Source: Microdochium bolleyi
Lineage: Eukaryota; Ascomycota; Sordariomycetes; Xylariales; Microdochiaceae
Reading direction: 5' to 3'
Assembly: GCA_001566295.1 (NCBI GenBank)
Contig: KQ964259.1
Span: forward strand, 124,001-188,000
Length of the DNA stretch: 64,000 nucleotides
This document shows, piece by piece, positions 33,785-44,688 of this stretch (position 1 is the stretch's first letter; every line of letters starts with the position of its first letter). Below the pieces are notes generated by a model. That model did not search any database, was not told where the DNA came from, and worked only from the letters and a program-made list of their open reading frames with translations. The position numbers were made by a program, and so were the translations under genes.

Positions 33785-34778
33785 TCACTCCCGCCCCAAC
33801 CGCTCCTCGTCGTCGTCCATGAGCTCGTACGCGGGGCGGAAGCCAGTCTTTGTCGGCCGCCCCTCGTGCGCCCTCAAGGCCGGGTTTGGCAGGGTGTCGT
33901 CGGTCCCGCCGAGCGAGGTGTAGCCCATGTCGTACAGCGGGCAGTAGGGGATTTCGAGGGCGCGGATGAACTGCACGACCCCACGGGAACAAGTTAGCAA
34001 ATGATGATGCGCCGCGTGTGCGTGTTTGTTCCTGCCGAGGCGGACAAGGGAGGGGGGGAAGGGCCAGGGGAAGGATACTCACGCCCCAAATCTCTCGGTA
34101 GTGCCAGTCAATCACGGGGTGCACCCTCATAAAGCGCGGCCAGTCGCGGTCCGTCTCGTCGAAGAAGGTCAGGTTCGTGCCGTGAGGATCTGTGCGCCGC
34201 GTGCCGACAAAGACGGCCTTGACGGCGGGCTGGTCGGCGAGGTAGTCGGCCAGCGCGGGCTTCATGGGCTTGGAGCTCGTGGCAAGAGAGAGGTGGTACT
34301 CTCTGGTCGAGGACGCGACGAAGTCGTCGACCTCGGGGAACGGCTTGGGCGGGCGGATGTACAGCGCCTGGAGGGAGGACGGGAAGGGCGGTTTCGTCGT
34401 CGTGGGTGGTGGTAATGTGTCCTCTGAGCTTGCGGTTGCGGAGACTGTGGATGTGCCGGAGGGCGAGGACGAGGAGAAGTGCGCTGGCAGGCGCGCGAGA
34501 ATGAGCAGCAGCAGTACCAGGCAGTCCTTGCCGCCGTTGTAGGAGAGAGAGAGCTCGTGGGGTTGGTAGCGGCGGAGGGCGTCGTCGACGACGTCGTTGG
34601 CGATGCGGACCTGGGCCTGGACGTCGCGCAGGATGGAGCCTTCGTCGGTGGGCGTGCTGAGAAGGGACTCGACCTTTGCGTGGAGGGACTGGCAGAGGGC
34701 CTCGAGGCCGCGACTTTCGGGAGACGTGGAAGTGCCGTTGGTGGCGGCACCTGCAGCCGCCGGGGCTGGCGGGGTCAT
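33785..34778 (-). CDS. FAD1: FAD synthetase (FMN adenylyltransferase)
   Basis: Exons 34778-34083 and 33970-33785 (phase-0 intron GTGAGT..GTGCAG); 293 residues from MTPPAP. PAPS-reductase/ATP-pyrophosphatase-like fold: P-loop-like SLSYNGGKDCLVLL, FVGTRRTDPHGTNL, FMRVHPVIDWHYREIWG and, after the intron, FIRALEIPYCPLYDMGYTSLGG with PNPAL. It transfers AMP from ATP to FMN to make FAD in the cytosol. Between the P-loop and the first conserved strand lies a Ser/Pro/Thr-rich insertion (about residues 95-130), longer than in yeast Fad1. A longer open frame continues upstream to 35132 but is low-complexity. Confidence 0.93.
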
Positions 34779-35241
34779 GGCAGAGAGTGTGCAGCTGTAG
34801 TCGGCCAGAAAGGAGGAGGAGGCGGCGGGCAGTGGTGACAGCAATGTAGGGAACTGGAGAGGTGCTATGTGCTGTCTGCTGTGTGTCAAGACCGAGGAGA
34901 GGCAGGTGGATGTCTGCGTGTCTGGATGACAGGACGGACAGGGTCGGGTTGGGGGAGGTGGAGGGGCACCGGGCCGGGGCCGGAGCAGGTATCCGCAAAG
35001 CCCTGGGGAGAGCTCTTCCGCGAGAGAGTTGCCTCGGCCATACATAAAGGCACGCCTCCGCTTCCAGCGCTCCAGGACCCCTGTTTTGCTGGCCCCAGGA
35101 CCCGACACATGCTCATGTGTGTGACAGTGCACCGCGGCTTCGTTCCGATCCCCGTCTTCTTGCCATTAACTATCGTTCGGCACTACCCTGTGTTTTCCAA
35201 GACCAGCCCCGATAGTTCTCTCCGATGACCGTGCCCTTCCC
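34779..35241. other. Intergenic region upstream of FAD synthetase
   Basis: GC-rich and purine-rich; no gene seen. It should hold the FAD1 promoter and the F-box gene terminator. Confidence 0.45.
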
Positions 35242-35757
35242 TCACGCAACGAGAAGCACTGTAGACAGCAACCACGCCAGCACAACCGCCGCGACGGCCG
35301 CTGCAATCCACCAGACCTCGATCGTCAGCCGCGCCCGTAGCCACCGCTTCCACCGCTCGCTCAGTTTGCGCCTGTGCGTGCACGTCGTCGTGCCGTACAC
35401 GAGACAGCCGACGCCAGGCCGTGTCTCGCACTCGAGGTGCTCGCGGCGGCGCTGCATGAGCAGCCGGACGGAGCCCCGGCAGAACTTGAGGTCGGAGCCC
35501 AGGTCGCAGCGCCGGTCGTTGGGGCACTCGAGGTGCAGGCTGCGCCGCTCAATCAGCCAGTCGATCTTGAGCCGCACCCCCGTGTCCACGAGCAGGTACA
35601 GGTATCGGCACGTGTGCTTGAGCGACAGCGCGTCCGGGTAGATGAGGTACCCGCTGATGGCAAGATGGATCTCGGGCGGCAGGTCGTGGAAGGATGCCGG
35701 TCTCTTGCTGTGGATGCCGCTGTCCTGCGAGGACGAGGGCCCGTTGCTGCGTCGCAT
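35242..35757 (-). CDS. F-box-type protein with C-terminal membrane anchor
   Basis: 171 residues from MRRSNGPS. The F-box-like segment FHDLPPEIHLAISGYLIYPDALSLKHTCRYLYLLV fills residues 22-56. A short Cys-containing region follows (HLECPND.., CETRPGVGC, TTTCTH), then a basic patch, and the protein ends in one hydrophobic helix (VWWIAAAVAAVVLAWLLSTVLLVA). The combination suggests a tail-anchored F-box adaptor, perhaps for SCF-dependent turnover at the ER or outer mitochondrial membrane (inferred). An upstream in-frame ATG at 35829 adds a Gln/His-rich leader lying over a GTGCT repeat, so it was not used. Confidence 0.8.
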   Translation of the reverse strand: MRRSNGPSSSQDSGIHSKRPASFHDLPPEIHLAISGYLIYPDALSLKHTCRYLYLLVDTGVRLKIDWLIERRSLHLECPNDRRCDLGSDLKFCRGSVRLLMQRRREHLECETRPGVGCLVYGTTTCTHRRKLSERWKRWLRARLTIEVWWIAAAVAAVVLAWLLSTVLLVA

Positions 35758-36505
35758 GGCTGGCAAGGTGATGTGCTTGTGATGTGCTGTGCTGTGCTGT
35801 GCCGAGGTGTCTTGACTGTTGATGGGCAACGTTGACTCCCGAGTGCGGGCTCGTCTCTTCTATTATATCGCTGGTCATGGACGACAGCAAGTGCCAGAGT
35901 GTCTTTGGCCGAACGACGGCGCCCTCATCCGCACAGGCCTCTCCGTCTCAGCCCTGCGAGGCGGAGCCTGGGAGCTGGGCGGTGACTGGTCGGACTTGCT
36001 GACCTGGCTGCCAACAGGGCTGTTGTGTGGGAATACATGACGAGCTACAACACGAGGTCCAAGACCATCGTGTTGCTGCTTGCTGCTGCTGCTGCTGCCG
36101 TGCGAGGCTTGAGCTGAGGGCGGCGTTGCCAGCAGCCTCCGCAGTCACAGTCACTGGAGGCAATGCAGGGAGGGGCGATCCTCGAAGGCAGCGGCCCTTT
36201 GCCATGCGGCCACATTCAACCCTTGCTGCGTATCCTCAGGCACCCAGATTCTGGGAGTCCGTCTCGTCGTTGCCTGCCCGCGCCTGCCTGCTTGAATCCT
36301 TGATGCAATCCGCATGGACGACTGCCTATCGGTCACGTGTACACGCGATCACCTGGCGGAATGAGCCTCCAACCTGCACCGTCCACTGCCCCGCATCCCA
36401 TCACGGTCGGCGCGTTCTTCATCCTCGACCCTCGTGTCATGAGTAATGCATGACCCGTACACTCTGCCAGCACCAGGAACCTCACTCGATAATCCATTGC
36501 AAACT
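35758..36505. other. Divergent promoter region, F-box / exonuclease V
   Basis: It contains a short tandem TGTGC repeat (35783-35803) and a (GCT)n microsatellite (36076-36099). No gene seen. Confidence 0.5.
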
Positions 36506-38181
36506 ATGGCTGCAGACACTCTTCGCAGCTCCAGGGACAGCGACTACGGGTCCGACTTTTCAGACGGCGAGGTCGACATCGTCAACGCCCTCCTCGACGG
36601 CCTTCACGCCGTCCGCGCCACATCGCACAGCCCAGCAATCCAGAGCGGCAACCCGCACAATGCACCGGTACTGTCGCTGGTCCCAGCGGTGCTGGCCGAG
36701 CCCAGCAACCTCACCACCACCTCCTACCTCGCCAAGAGCCCTCACAACCTGGCCAATAGGGCTTACTCGCCCGCACACACGCGCGGCACTCAGCCTTGGC
36801 TGCGCGACCCGCCGGAGCTCATCGAGTACCCGGATTGTGAGTGCCGCATGCTCTTGGTACTTCGGGCAACTCCGACCGGTGGATATCTCTGACTGACTGA
36901 CAGCGTCTAGTGAGCCACTTCCCACCCGGCCTGCAGGCACAGCCAGCCTCGCAGTCGGCCCAGCCAGAAAGGGCATCTGAGAAGACCGATCCCGCACAGT
37001 CTTCGAAATCACCCCTGGAGCGCTTTCGGACTTTTCCAAAGAAGCCACTCACCGTGACAGACCTCTCTTCCGGTGCCTGGTGTGAGCTGCAGTATGCATA
37101 TGTCCTCTCTCGGCTGCCGGGCGGTCGCAAGACACGGACTGCCGCCATGCGCGGAGGTACTGCGGTCCACCAGAAACTAGAGGACCAGGTGCACACTGCT
37201 GTCCGCGTGTCTGTGGCTCGGAAGGAGGAGGCGTTTGCTCTCCGCATGTGGAACGCCGTCCAGGGTCTGCGGACACTACGAGAGACCGGTATGACCAGAG
37301 AATTCGAGGTCTGGGGTACCATCGACGGCGAGGTTGTCAACGGCGTGATTGATGAGCTCAGTTTCACCTGCCCGGTGGATGACCTCGGCTCGGACACAGC
37401 TCCTGCGGCATCACCTGAACTCACGACTAGGAGAGGCAAGAAGCAGACACCAATATCGATGTACCTAGGGTCCCACCATAGGCAGGTCTATCTTCTCGAC
37501 GCCAAAACCCGCGGCTCAACCACGCTCCCCTCCGGCGCTGCCCTCCGACCCACCAAGATGCAGCTATCTCTGTACCACCGCCTGTTGCGCAGCACTGCTG
37601 CGGGCAAGGTCGATATGCCGGCCATCATCTCGCGATACGGCCTCGAGCCTGAAGCTCGGTTTTCCGATACTTTCATGGCTCAGATTGGCAGCCTGCACGA
37701 TGACATCTTCGACGATGCTGATTCCGTCAGTGACGGGTCCGAAATCCCCGACGAGCGTCATGGTCCCCGCGCCAGCATTGACTCGACTCCGGACGTAGCT
37801 CCGACACTGGCGACAGCTACCGATTTCATCCGGTATCGATGTCTGAGTCAGCTCATTCCGCTGTTGCTGGACGAGGTCAACCTGACTTTCCCGCAGGGCG
37901 CAGACACTGTCGCCGACCTACTCGCGGTTCAATATAGGCACAGGGACGATGGCCGTATCCTCGGATCCATCTCTTTCCAGAATGATCCAGCTGCGCTCGA
38001 CAGTTATTTGGCGAAAAACATGCAGTGGTGGCAAGGCTGCCGGGAGCCGGAAGGCGTGCCAATCGAAGAGACGTACAAGTGCAGCTACTGCGAGTTTGCC
38101 GAAAGCTGTGAATGGCGGATGGGCAAGGAGAAGGAGATCTACGATCGAAAACGAGCCAAAGCCGCAGCGAGCACGGGCTAG
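36506..38181 (+). CDS. EXO5: Exonuclease V (EXO5/DEM1)
   Basis: Exons 36506-36836 and 36911-38181 (intron GTGAGT..TCTAG); 533 residues. It starts MAADTLRSSRDSDYGSDFSD, a typical acidic leader. Fe-S-cluster cysteines: WCELQYAY after the intron and CSYCEFAESCEW at the C-terminus. PD-(D/E)XK nuclease elements: MRGGTAVHQKLE (His), DGEVVNGVIDEL (Asp), QVYLLDAKTRG (D-x-K) and TKMQLSLYHRLL (Gln). Single-strand-specific bidirectional DNA exonuclease; the yeast protein maintains mitochondrial DNA, the human one acts in nuclear crosslink repair. No strong mitochondrial presequence is visible. Confidence 0.93.
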
Positions 38182-39679
38182 GGCCGAGAGGCCCGTTCGC
38201 CTTGCCGAAGCGTGCCGAGACTGTAATGGGTTACTGCATATGCAATAGTGCGTACGATGCACACCGAGAACATTGTCGCCTCGCCCTTCTCCATCCCGCT
38301 CTACCTAGGGACTCGGTCGGCAAGCGTGCACATAAGTAATGCATCCGTTTGATGCAACCTCTTCCCGCTCTTTCTCGCCGTAGAAAGTCGCCGGCACTTG
38401 AAGCTCGGTTCTAGAACGCGGGCTCGAACAAACCCAACCCCTGAATCCCATGCGAGGACATGCCCGCTAGTCATGCCGACGTCACTAGTCGTGCTGCCAT
38501 GCGCGCCCAAGCAGTCGGTTCGCTGATGGGAGCACTACCAACCTGCAAAGTCTGCGCTTGCGCAAATAGTTCTTACCACCTATGGACAACCTCCGCAACC
38601 ATGCAGGCCTATCCGTACTGCGTATTTCAAAAGCACCAGGCTCCAGCGAGCAGCTGCATTCAGGGGCTCGCAGTCAATCGCTAGCGCCACCTGCAGACCT
38701 GTAGATCGCAAGGGTATCGGCCCACTCCCCAGACCAGGATGACTCGCTGGATCTTCTGGATTGAGTCCCGAGCGCGCCTTGATCCGCACGCTTGGGTTCA
38801 CCGCGTGGTGACAAAGATGCCTCAGATGAAGGTTGCGACTAGCTCGACACAATGCTATCCGCCTCGTGGTTCAGCTGGTTGCTAGCCGCGCGGCATTAAA
38901 GCAAGCCATCGCCAACTCACGACTCGTTGATTGACCGCAGGCCGTTGAGTGTGAGTGTAGTAGCGCTTCCTCGAACCTTCGATTGTCGATACGTGTGGAT
39001 ACGAGCCGCCGTCAGACAAGTGATGGCGCTGGCGGTCGCTCGTATGCTGGCCCTTCTGACCCCAAAAGCCACATTGTCTATGGGAAACCAGCCCTGGCAC
39101 GTCTTAATACTCGGCTCAGTTAGCCGCAAACCCTTTCACGTTCAACAAAGACCACGAGCACATGCACGGTCTTGACCTCGACAGGCAGGGCCTTGCCGCT
39201 TCAGGGCGCTAATCCTTGAATCTGCGGGAGTGGGAACTCCCTCCACTAGCTCCCACTGGCGGATCAGCCAACGCCATGGAAGCGAAATGATGCTTGAGAA
39301 CATCTTAGTGTCTGGCATATACCATACCTGGCCCCCTCCAGACACACACGATCAGATCCACTAGCACTAACTAGCACACTTGGTGGTGTCGTCTATCATG
39401 CCGGCCATCAAGCAAGATGCGAGTCAGAAGCTAAGGCACTAGCCTGATCCTCTGGCGTGGCTGTGGGCCTAAAGCAGCTGGGGACGCAACCCCTGAGCTG
39501 ATCTATTAACAAGAGGATCCCGCTCCTTGCTGCCCGGATCGTGACATCCTCGTGTTGCCACTGTAATTACATTGTCAGGGTAGCTGCAGTCACAATCTTG
39601 CAAACCGCTCCGCGACTGCAAGATGTTTGCTCTCACCACCGGACCGCGTAACAAGTAGCCCCAACTTCCGACAAACACA
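38182..39679. other. Intergenic region upstream of RGS-LOV gene
   Basis: 1.5 kb; no protein-coding frame or tRNA recognised. A short inverted repeat (GGGAGTGGGAACTCCC, at about 39224-39239) is the only visible structure. Confidence 0.5.
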
Positions 39680-41814
39680 ATGATGGACGAAAGTCGCTGC
39701 ATGTCCTTGAATGGTTCGGTGAATGGGCGGTTCCATCTTCCCATTATGCCAACCAACGTCAACTCCTTAAACGCGCTGCCGCCCACGCCACGAATGGTAT
39801 CACCACAGCCCTCGACCAGGGGTTCGATCGCGAGTGTCGATCGATTGTCTCTCAGACTGCGCAGCAACTCGGGTCTCGGCCTGCACACCAACGAGGCGGC
39901 TCTCAAGCAGTACATCGACTATGGATCCAGCAAACCGGCGCGGCCGAGGTCTTTCAATCCATCGGGACGTACGTCCACGATGAGCGGACGCATTCAGAGC
40001 ACATATGACGAATTGCCAGACCTGTCACCACGAAGCACAGCATTCACCACTACGCCCTTTGATTCGTTCCCTCCTTTTGTCGACATCCTGTCCAGGGATG
40101 TTTTCTCCATGATGCTCGAGAACCAGAGCACAAGCCAGCACTTTCTGAACTACTGCGAGGACCAGGGTTGTGAGGAAAACATCGAGTTCCTTATGCGTGT
40201 AAGTTTGTCGATGTTGGCCAACGATGACACGCGATTCAGACGTCGCATTCGTAGGGCTGACTTTGAATACAATTGCAGGTCAAAGACTTCACGCAGTCTA
40301 CTGACGAGGTCGCGGCTGTTCTGACCGCGATCTCAACGTCGTTCACAGCCATGGGTGCCGCCAAGCCCATCAACTTGCCGCCCTTAGTAAACCGGGCTTT
40401 GAACACAGACCTCAAGCGGATCGCCCGCTCCGTCCTGCCGAGTGTCGAGGGCGTGTTCCACGAAGCACGGTCTTACGTCGAGACACGAACTGCAAGGGAC
40501 ATCTTCCCAGGCTTCGTCAAGTCGCAATTTGCATACTGCACTGCTATCGCTCTCGCCACCTCCAGCCACTCTCTTGCGTCAGTCAAGCTGGAGTACCCCG
40601 GACTGGGGGAGAGCTTCTGCCTTGTTGATGCGTCAGATTCCGGGAACTGCATTCTGGCTGCCTCCGAGGTATTCGCACGCATGACTGGGTACAGCTTGAC
40701 AGAGATGGTGTCGAAAAGCTGTGGGTTCTTGCAGGGTGCGGCTACAGACCAGCTGGTGGTTGCAAAGATCGAAGCAGCGCTGAGAGGAGAGGAGGAGACT
40801 GTCGAGCTGCTGCTCAACTACCGCAAGGACGGAGAGCCGTTCTGGAACCTGCTATTTCTGATGCCGTTGCGCGACAACACAGGCCGGCTGCGGTACTGGC
40901 TAGGCGCCCAGATCAACGTCTCCGAGTCCATCCACTCTCGAAAAGACGTCTTGCGCGTGCTCAACTGGGGCAAGAACCCATATGCCGACTCTGGGGTGTC
41001 CTTTGGCAGTCCTGTAACCTCACGCGGCGCTTCCTCGAGCACTAAAGATGGCAAAGGCGATGGGGAGTCCATCGCGCGCGGTCACGGTGGTGACCGGCGC
41101 AAGTCGCGGACTCCCTTTTTGACAACGTTCCGCAAGGGCTCGACGGCATCGACGCCCGCAGCCAGCCACGACCCTTACGAGTTCATCCCGAGCAACGGCA
41201 ACCGCCAACCGCGCAATGGGCGCTTCTCGAGTCAGCTGTACAAGTCGAGCGGCGGCATCTCCATCTTCCCGACGGCGTACTCGTACTACCTCGTGCTGTC
41301 TGCGGCACCTGGCGGCCAGCACAAGAACCTGGCAGTGCCACGGATGCCGACGCCCATTGGCGGGTCGCGCAAGAAGCAGACCCTGAAGTTGCCCGTCATG
41401 TTCTACTCGGAAGCTGCCATTGACTTGCTGGGCCTGCGCTCGGACGTGTACCAGACCGGCATCTTCGACGTGCTAGCCGAGCATGCCGGGTCGCCGTCCA
41501 TCACCAAGTCATTCAAGTCGACGATACGGGAGCGCATGATGTTTGGCAAATCGACGAGCATCGAGATCCTAGTGGACAAGGCAAAGGTGCCGAGCGGCCG
41601 GCGGAGCACCGTGGGTGGTGCAGTCGGCGGTGGGCGGCCAGTCACTGCGGATCGTGAGAGCGGCCGGACGGCGACGACAGAGGCGCTGGACCGGCTGGAG
41701 CGCAAGCTGGCCAAGTCGAGCCGGCAGCAGGACCGGGTCATGACGCACTGGACTCCGTTGCATGATGGGAGCGGGAGTCCGGAGTGGGTTGTGCTGGTCC
41801 TCACGCCGCTGTAG
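39680..41814 (+). CDS. RGS-LOV protein (putative blue-light-regulated G-protein regulator)
   Basis: Exons 39680-40198 and 40279-41814 (phase-0 intron GTAAGT..TGCAG); 684 residues. The N-terminal tail of about 125 residues is Ser/Pro-rich. The RGS domain spans about 125-270 (FVDILSRDVFSMMLENQSTS, FLNYCEDQGCEENIEFL, FPGFVKSQFAY). A LOV/PAS domain follows (about 275-400): CILAASEVFARMTGYS, then SKSCGFLQGAATD with the flavin-adduct cysteine at residue 321, LLNYRKDGEPFWNLLFLMPL and the glutamine in YWLGAQINVSES. A basic, amphipathic linker and a C-terminal PAS-like region (FYSEAAIDLLGL, ending VVLVLTPL) complete it. RGS-LOV photoreceptors of fungi bind anionic membrane lipids in blue light, which would bring the RGS domain to G-alpha at the plasma membrane. 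The motif GxNCRFLQ is altered to SKSCGFLQ. Confidence 0.9.
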
Positions 41815-42777
41815 TGATCTGGGACGATACAGAAACACCCCAGAAAAACACGACCGCCACGCCGACAGCAACAGTCTCTGGAAACGCCCCATTCGACATT
41901 GATACCCCCGACGTCCTCTCTGACGCCGGCATTCGCTTCAAACACTCCTCGGCCTACGGGCTGCTGCGTCTTTCCCTTCATTTTCTTCCTCCCCCGGGTC
42001 TACTTTGGCACCCTTACCCGTAATGTCTGCCTCAAGGCGATCACGCCTTGTTGGTGATGCTTGGTGAGGCAGAATGCCCGACGCGCCACGCTATGCGCAT
42101 TAGATTAATGATAGTGCACGACTTATGACCACCAATACTATTTCCATAAAATTTCTTTCCATGTTGCACACTGAGAGGATGAATCCATCAATAGTCGTGA
42201 TATTGTGGGCAGAGGAGAGGACAATCGCCCGTCGTTCGCAAGAGGAGAGCGGGCAAATCCGGCCGGCAAGTGCATGTTTCTGCACTTGCTGCCAGGCTGC
42301 CAAGACTGGAAGGAGTGCCTGCATCGGAAGACATTCAGGGGGCAAGGGGGCACAGCCTCAGAACCGTACAGAGTGTCGTGTTGGTTCGGGGAGCCTCCCG
42401 CTGACGCTCAGGCACCCACATTACAGTCCGGGGGCCACTCACCCGTTTTGGCGCTAGTTGCCCTGTCGAGAGCACATGTTGACTGCAACCACCAAGCTCC
42501 AGCTTTCTTTTCTGCACTCTCCTGGATGCCAGGACCCCTCGACGACACAACCTCGCATTGACGACGACGACGAGCAGCCGATAGCCATCGAGAGACGACG
42601 GCCACCCTCTATCCACGACGACAGCCACGACGACAACGACGACGAAACCACGAATCCCTGGACAACGCCGCCTCCCGAAACACAGGCATCCCACTCCAGT
42701 CCGCCATGAGACGGTCATCATAGCCAAAGAAAGCCCTGCTTGCCCACACTCTACCACGTCCATCGCCGCCGCCGAGG
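41815..42777. other. Intergenic region upstream of GT90 gene
   Basis: Contains a GACGAC-rich microsatellite region (42557-42650) in the probable leader. No gene. Confidence 0.5.
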
Positions 42778-44688
42778 ATGCTGCTGTCGCACCGCCTGGC
42801 GGGCCTGCCAGGCAGCCGCTTCTGCTCCTCGGCCATCGCCCTGCGCTACGGCGCCATCGCCGCCATCCTCCTCATCGTCATCTACGCCCTCTCCTTCTCC
42901 CACTCCGCCTCAGGACTCCTCAGCAGCGCCAAAGCCCACTACTTTGACTACTTCACCCCCAAGAACGCGACGCACCCGATAGAGACCCTCATCACCGAGG
43001 CCCGCCAGCGCCATGCAAAGCTACTCGCCCAGCAGCCCACAGACCTCGCCGACGCCGCCCGCAAGTACCGCGAGCGCCGCAAGCGCCACCCGCCGCCCGG
43101 CTTCGACGCCTGGTTTGAGTACGCGACGAAGAATGACGCTTCCGCGGTCGAGGCCTACTTCGACCGCATCTACGACGACCTGCGGCCCTTCTGGGCGCTC
43201 GACCCCAAGCAGACGGCCGAGCGCGCCGCCACGTGGCACCACGTCGTCAAGGTGCGCAACGGGCGCGCGGAGGGGGTGGGCAACACCGAGGGCCTGGTCC
43301 CTTGGCTGCAGCTCTGGACGGGCTTGGTCGCCGAGGCGGCGCCGTGGCTTCCCGACGTCGACATGCCGATCAACATGATGGACGAGTCACGCCTGCTCGT
43401 GCCCTGGGAGGAGATCTCGGGATACGTCAAGAAGGAAGAGGAGGAACGCAAGATGCCGCCCGCGGACCAGGTCATGACTGAGTACACGGGCCTGTTCAAG
43501 GTCGACGCGCAGGTCGTCGAGCTCCAGCCGCACGACCCGGAGTGGCTGCACGACAACTACTGGGACATGACGCGCGTGACGTGCGACCCCAAGTCGCCCT
43601 CGCGCGAGCTCGAGCAGATTGCCAACCTCACCGAGTACCCGGTCTTCCCCGACAAGTACCGACCGCCGTACCAGTACTATGGCTACGTCAAGAACTTCAC
43701 GGCGTCCATGGACGTGTGCAGCCAGCCGCACCTGCGCGCGATGCACGGGACCTTCATCGAGCCGCTGTCCGTCGCCACGAGCAAGGAGCTGATCCCCATG
43801 TTCGGGGGCTCGAAGCTGCCGAACAACAACGAGATTGTGATCCCGGGTGCCATGTACATCACCGACGACCCGTTCTACTCTGGCGGCAAGGCGCACGGCC
43901 CGCCCTGGGCGGACAAGAAGGACGGCATCGTCTGGCGCGGTGTGGGGTCGGGAGGCAGGCACAAGGCGGAGAACTGGTCGCACTTCCAGCGGCACCGGCT
44001 CGTGCAGATGCTCAACGGGACCACGGTGTCCGGGCTCGAGGAGGCTGCGATGGAGGGCGGCGACCGCTCGGCGCGCGCCCCGACGTTCCAGATGCCCTCG
44101 ATGCACAAGTACGATTTCCCGCGGCGGCGCAACGGCGAGCTCGGCGCGTGGCTGAGCGAGTTTGCGGACGCGGGCTTCGTCGACATGCTGTGCTTCCCTG
44201 CGGGCGAGTGCTCGTATCTCGACCAGCACTACGCCGCCGTGAAGTCGATCCCCATGGCCGAGCAGTACAAGATGAAGTACATCCCGGACGTCGACGGCAA
44301 CAGCTTCTCGGCGCGGTTCCGGGGCCTGGTCTCGTCGACGAGCCTGCCGCTCAAGGCGACGGTGTACACCGAGTGGCACGACAACCGGCTCGTCCCCTGG
44401 CTGCACTTTGTGCCGCTGGACAACACGCTGCAGGACCTGTACGGCGTGCTTGACTACTTCACGCGGGACGAGAACGGGGATAAGGCGGCGCGGTTCATCG
44501 CCGAGGAAGGGACCGAGTGGAGCGCGAAAGCGCTGCGGCGGGAGGACATGGTGCTGTACACGTGGCGGCTGCTGCTCGAGTTCGCGCGGGTGTGCGACGA
44601 GAGGAGGGAGTGGGTCGGCTGGGTCGGCGATCTGAAGACGACGACGACGACGACTACAGAGAAGGGAAAAGGCGGCAAGGAGCACTAG
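42778..44688 (+). CDS. Glycosyltransferase family 90 (CAP10-like), type II membrane protein
   Basis: 636 residues, intronless. A short cytosolic tail and one anchor helix (about residues 22-42, AIALRYGAIAAILLIVIYAL) are followed by a lumenal stem and the CAP10 domain. CAP10 landmarks: LHDNYWDMTRVTCDP, NNNEIVIPGAMYI, KKDGIVWRGVGSGGRHKAENWSH, QRHRLVQMLNGT, the C-terminal HFVPLDNTLQDLYGVLDYF and FIAEEGTEWSAKALR. GT90 enzymes transfer xylose, glucose or related sugars. Cryptococcus CAP10 is needed for capsule; in moulds they serve Golgi glycan or wall synthesis. The C-terminus carries a short Thr run and Lys-rich tail from a simple repeat (ACG)n. Confidence 0.9.
   Translation: MLLSHRLAGLPGSRFCSSAIALRYGAIAAILLIVIYALSFSHSASGLLSSAKAHYFDYFTPKNATHPIETLITEARQRHAKLLAQQPTDLADAARKYRERRKRHPPPGFDAWFEYATKNDASAVEAYFDRIYDDLRPFWALDPKQTAERAATWHHVVKVRNGRAEGVGNTEGLVPWLQLWTGLVAEAAPWLPDVDMPINMMDESRLLVPWEEISGYVKKEEEERKMPPADQVMTEYTGLFKVDAQVVELQPHDPEWLHDNYWDMTRVTCDPKSPSRELEQIANLTEYPVFPDKYRPPYQYYGYVKNFTASMDVCSQPHLRAMHGTFIEPLSVATSKELIPMFGGSKLPNNNEIVIPGAMYITDDPFYSGGKAHGPPWADKKDGIVWRGVGSGGRHKAENWSHFQRHRLVQMLNGTTVSGLEEAAMEGGDRSARAPTFQMPSMHKYDFPRRRNGELGAWLSEFADAGFVDMLCFPAGECSYLDQHYAAVKSIPMAEQYKMKYIPDVDGNSFSARFRGLVSSTSLPLKATVYTEWHDNRLVPWLHFVPLDNTLQDLYGVLDYFTRDENGDKAARFIAEEGTEWSAKALRREDMVLYTWRLLLEFARVCDERREWVGWVGDLKTTTTTTTEKGKGGKEH

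Noticed and set aside
39177..39250. Possible tRNA or structured RNA in the RGS-LOV upstream region
   Set aside because: Only a short inverted repeat; no T-loop sequence or cloverleaf could be formed by eye.
43387..44685. 432-residue minus-strand frame across the GT90 gene
   Set aside because: Shadow of the GC-rich GT90 frame; composition (R, V, H, L) without motifs.
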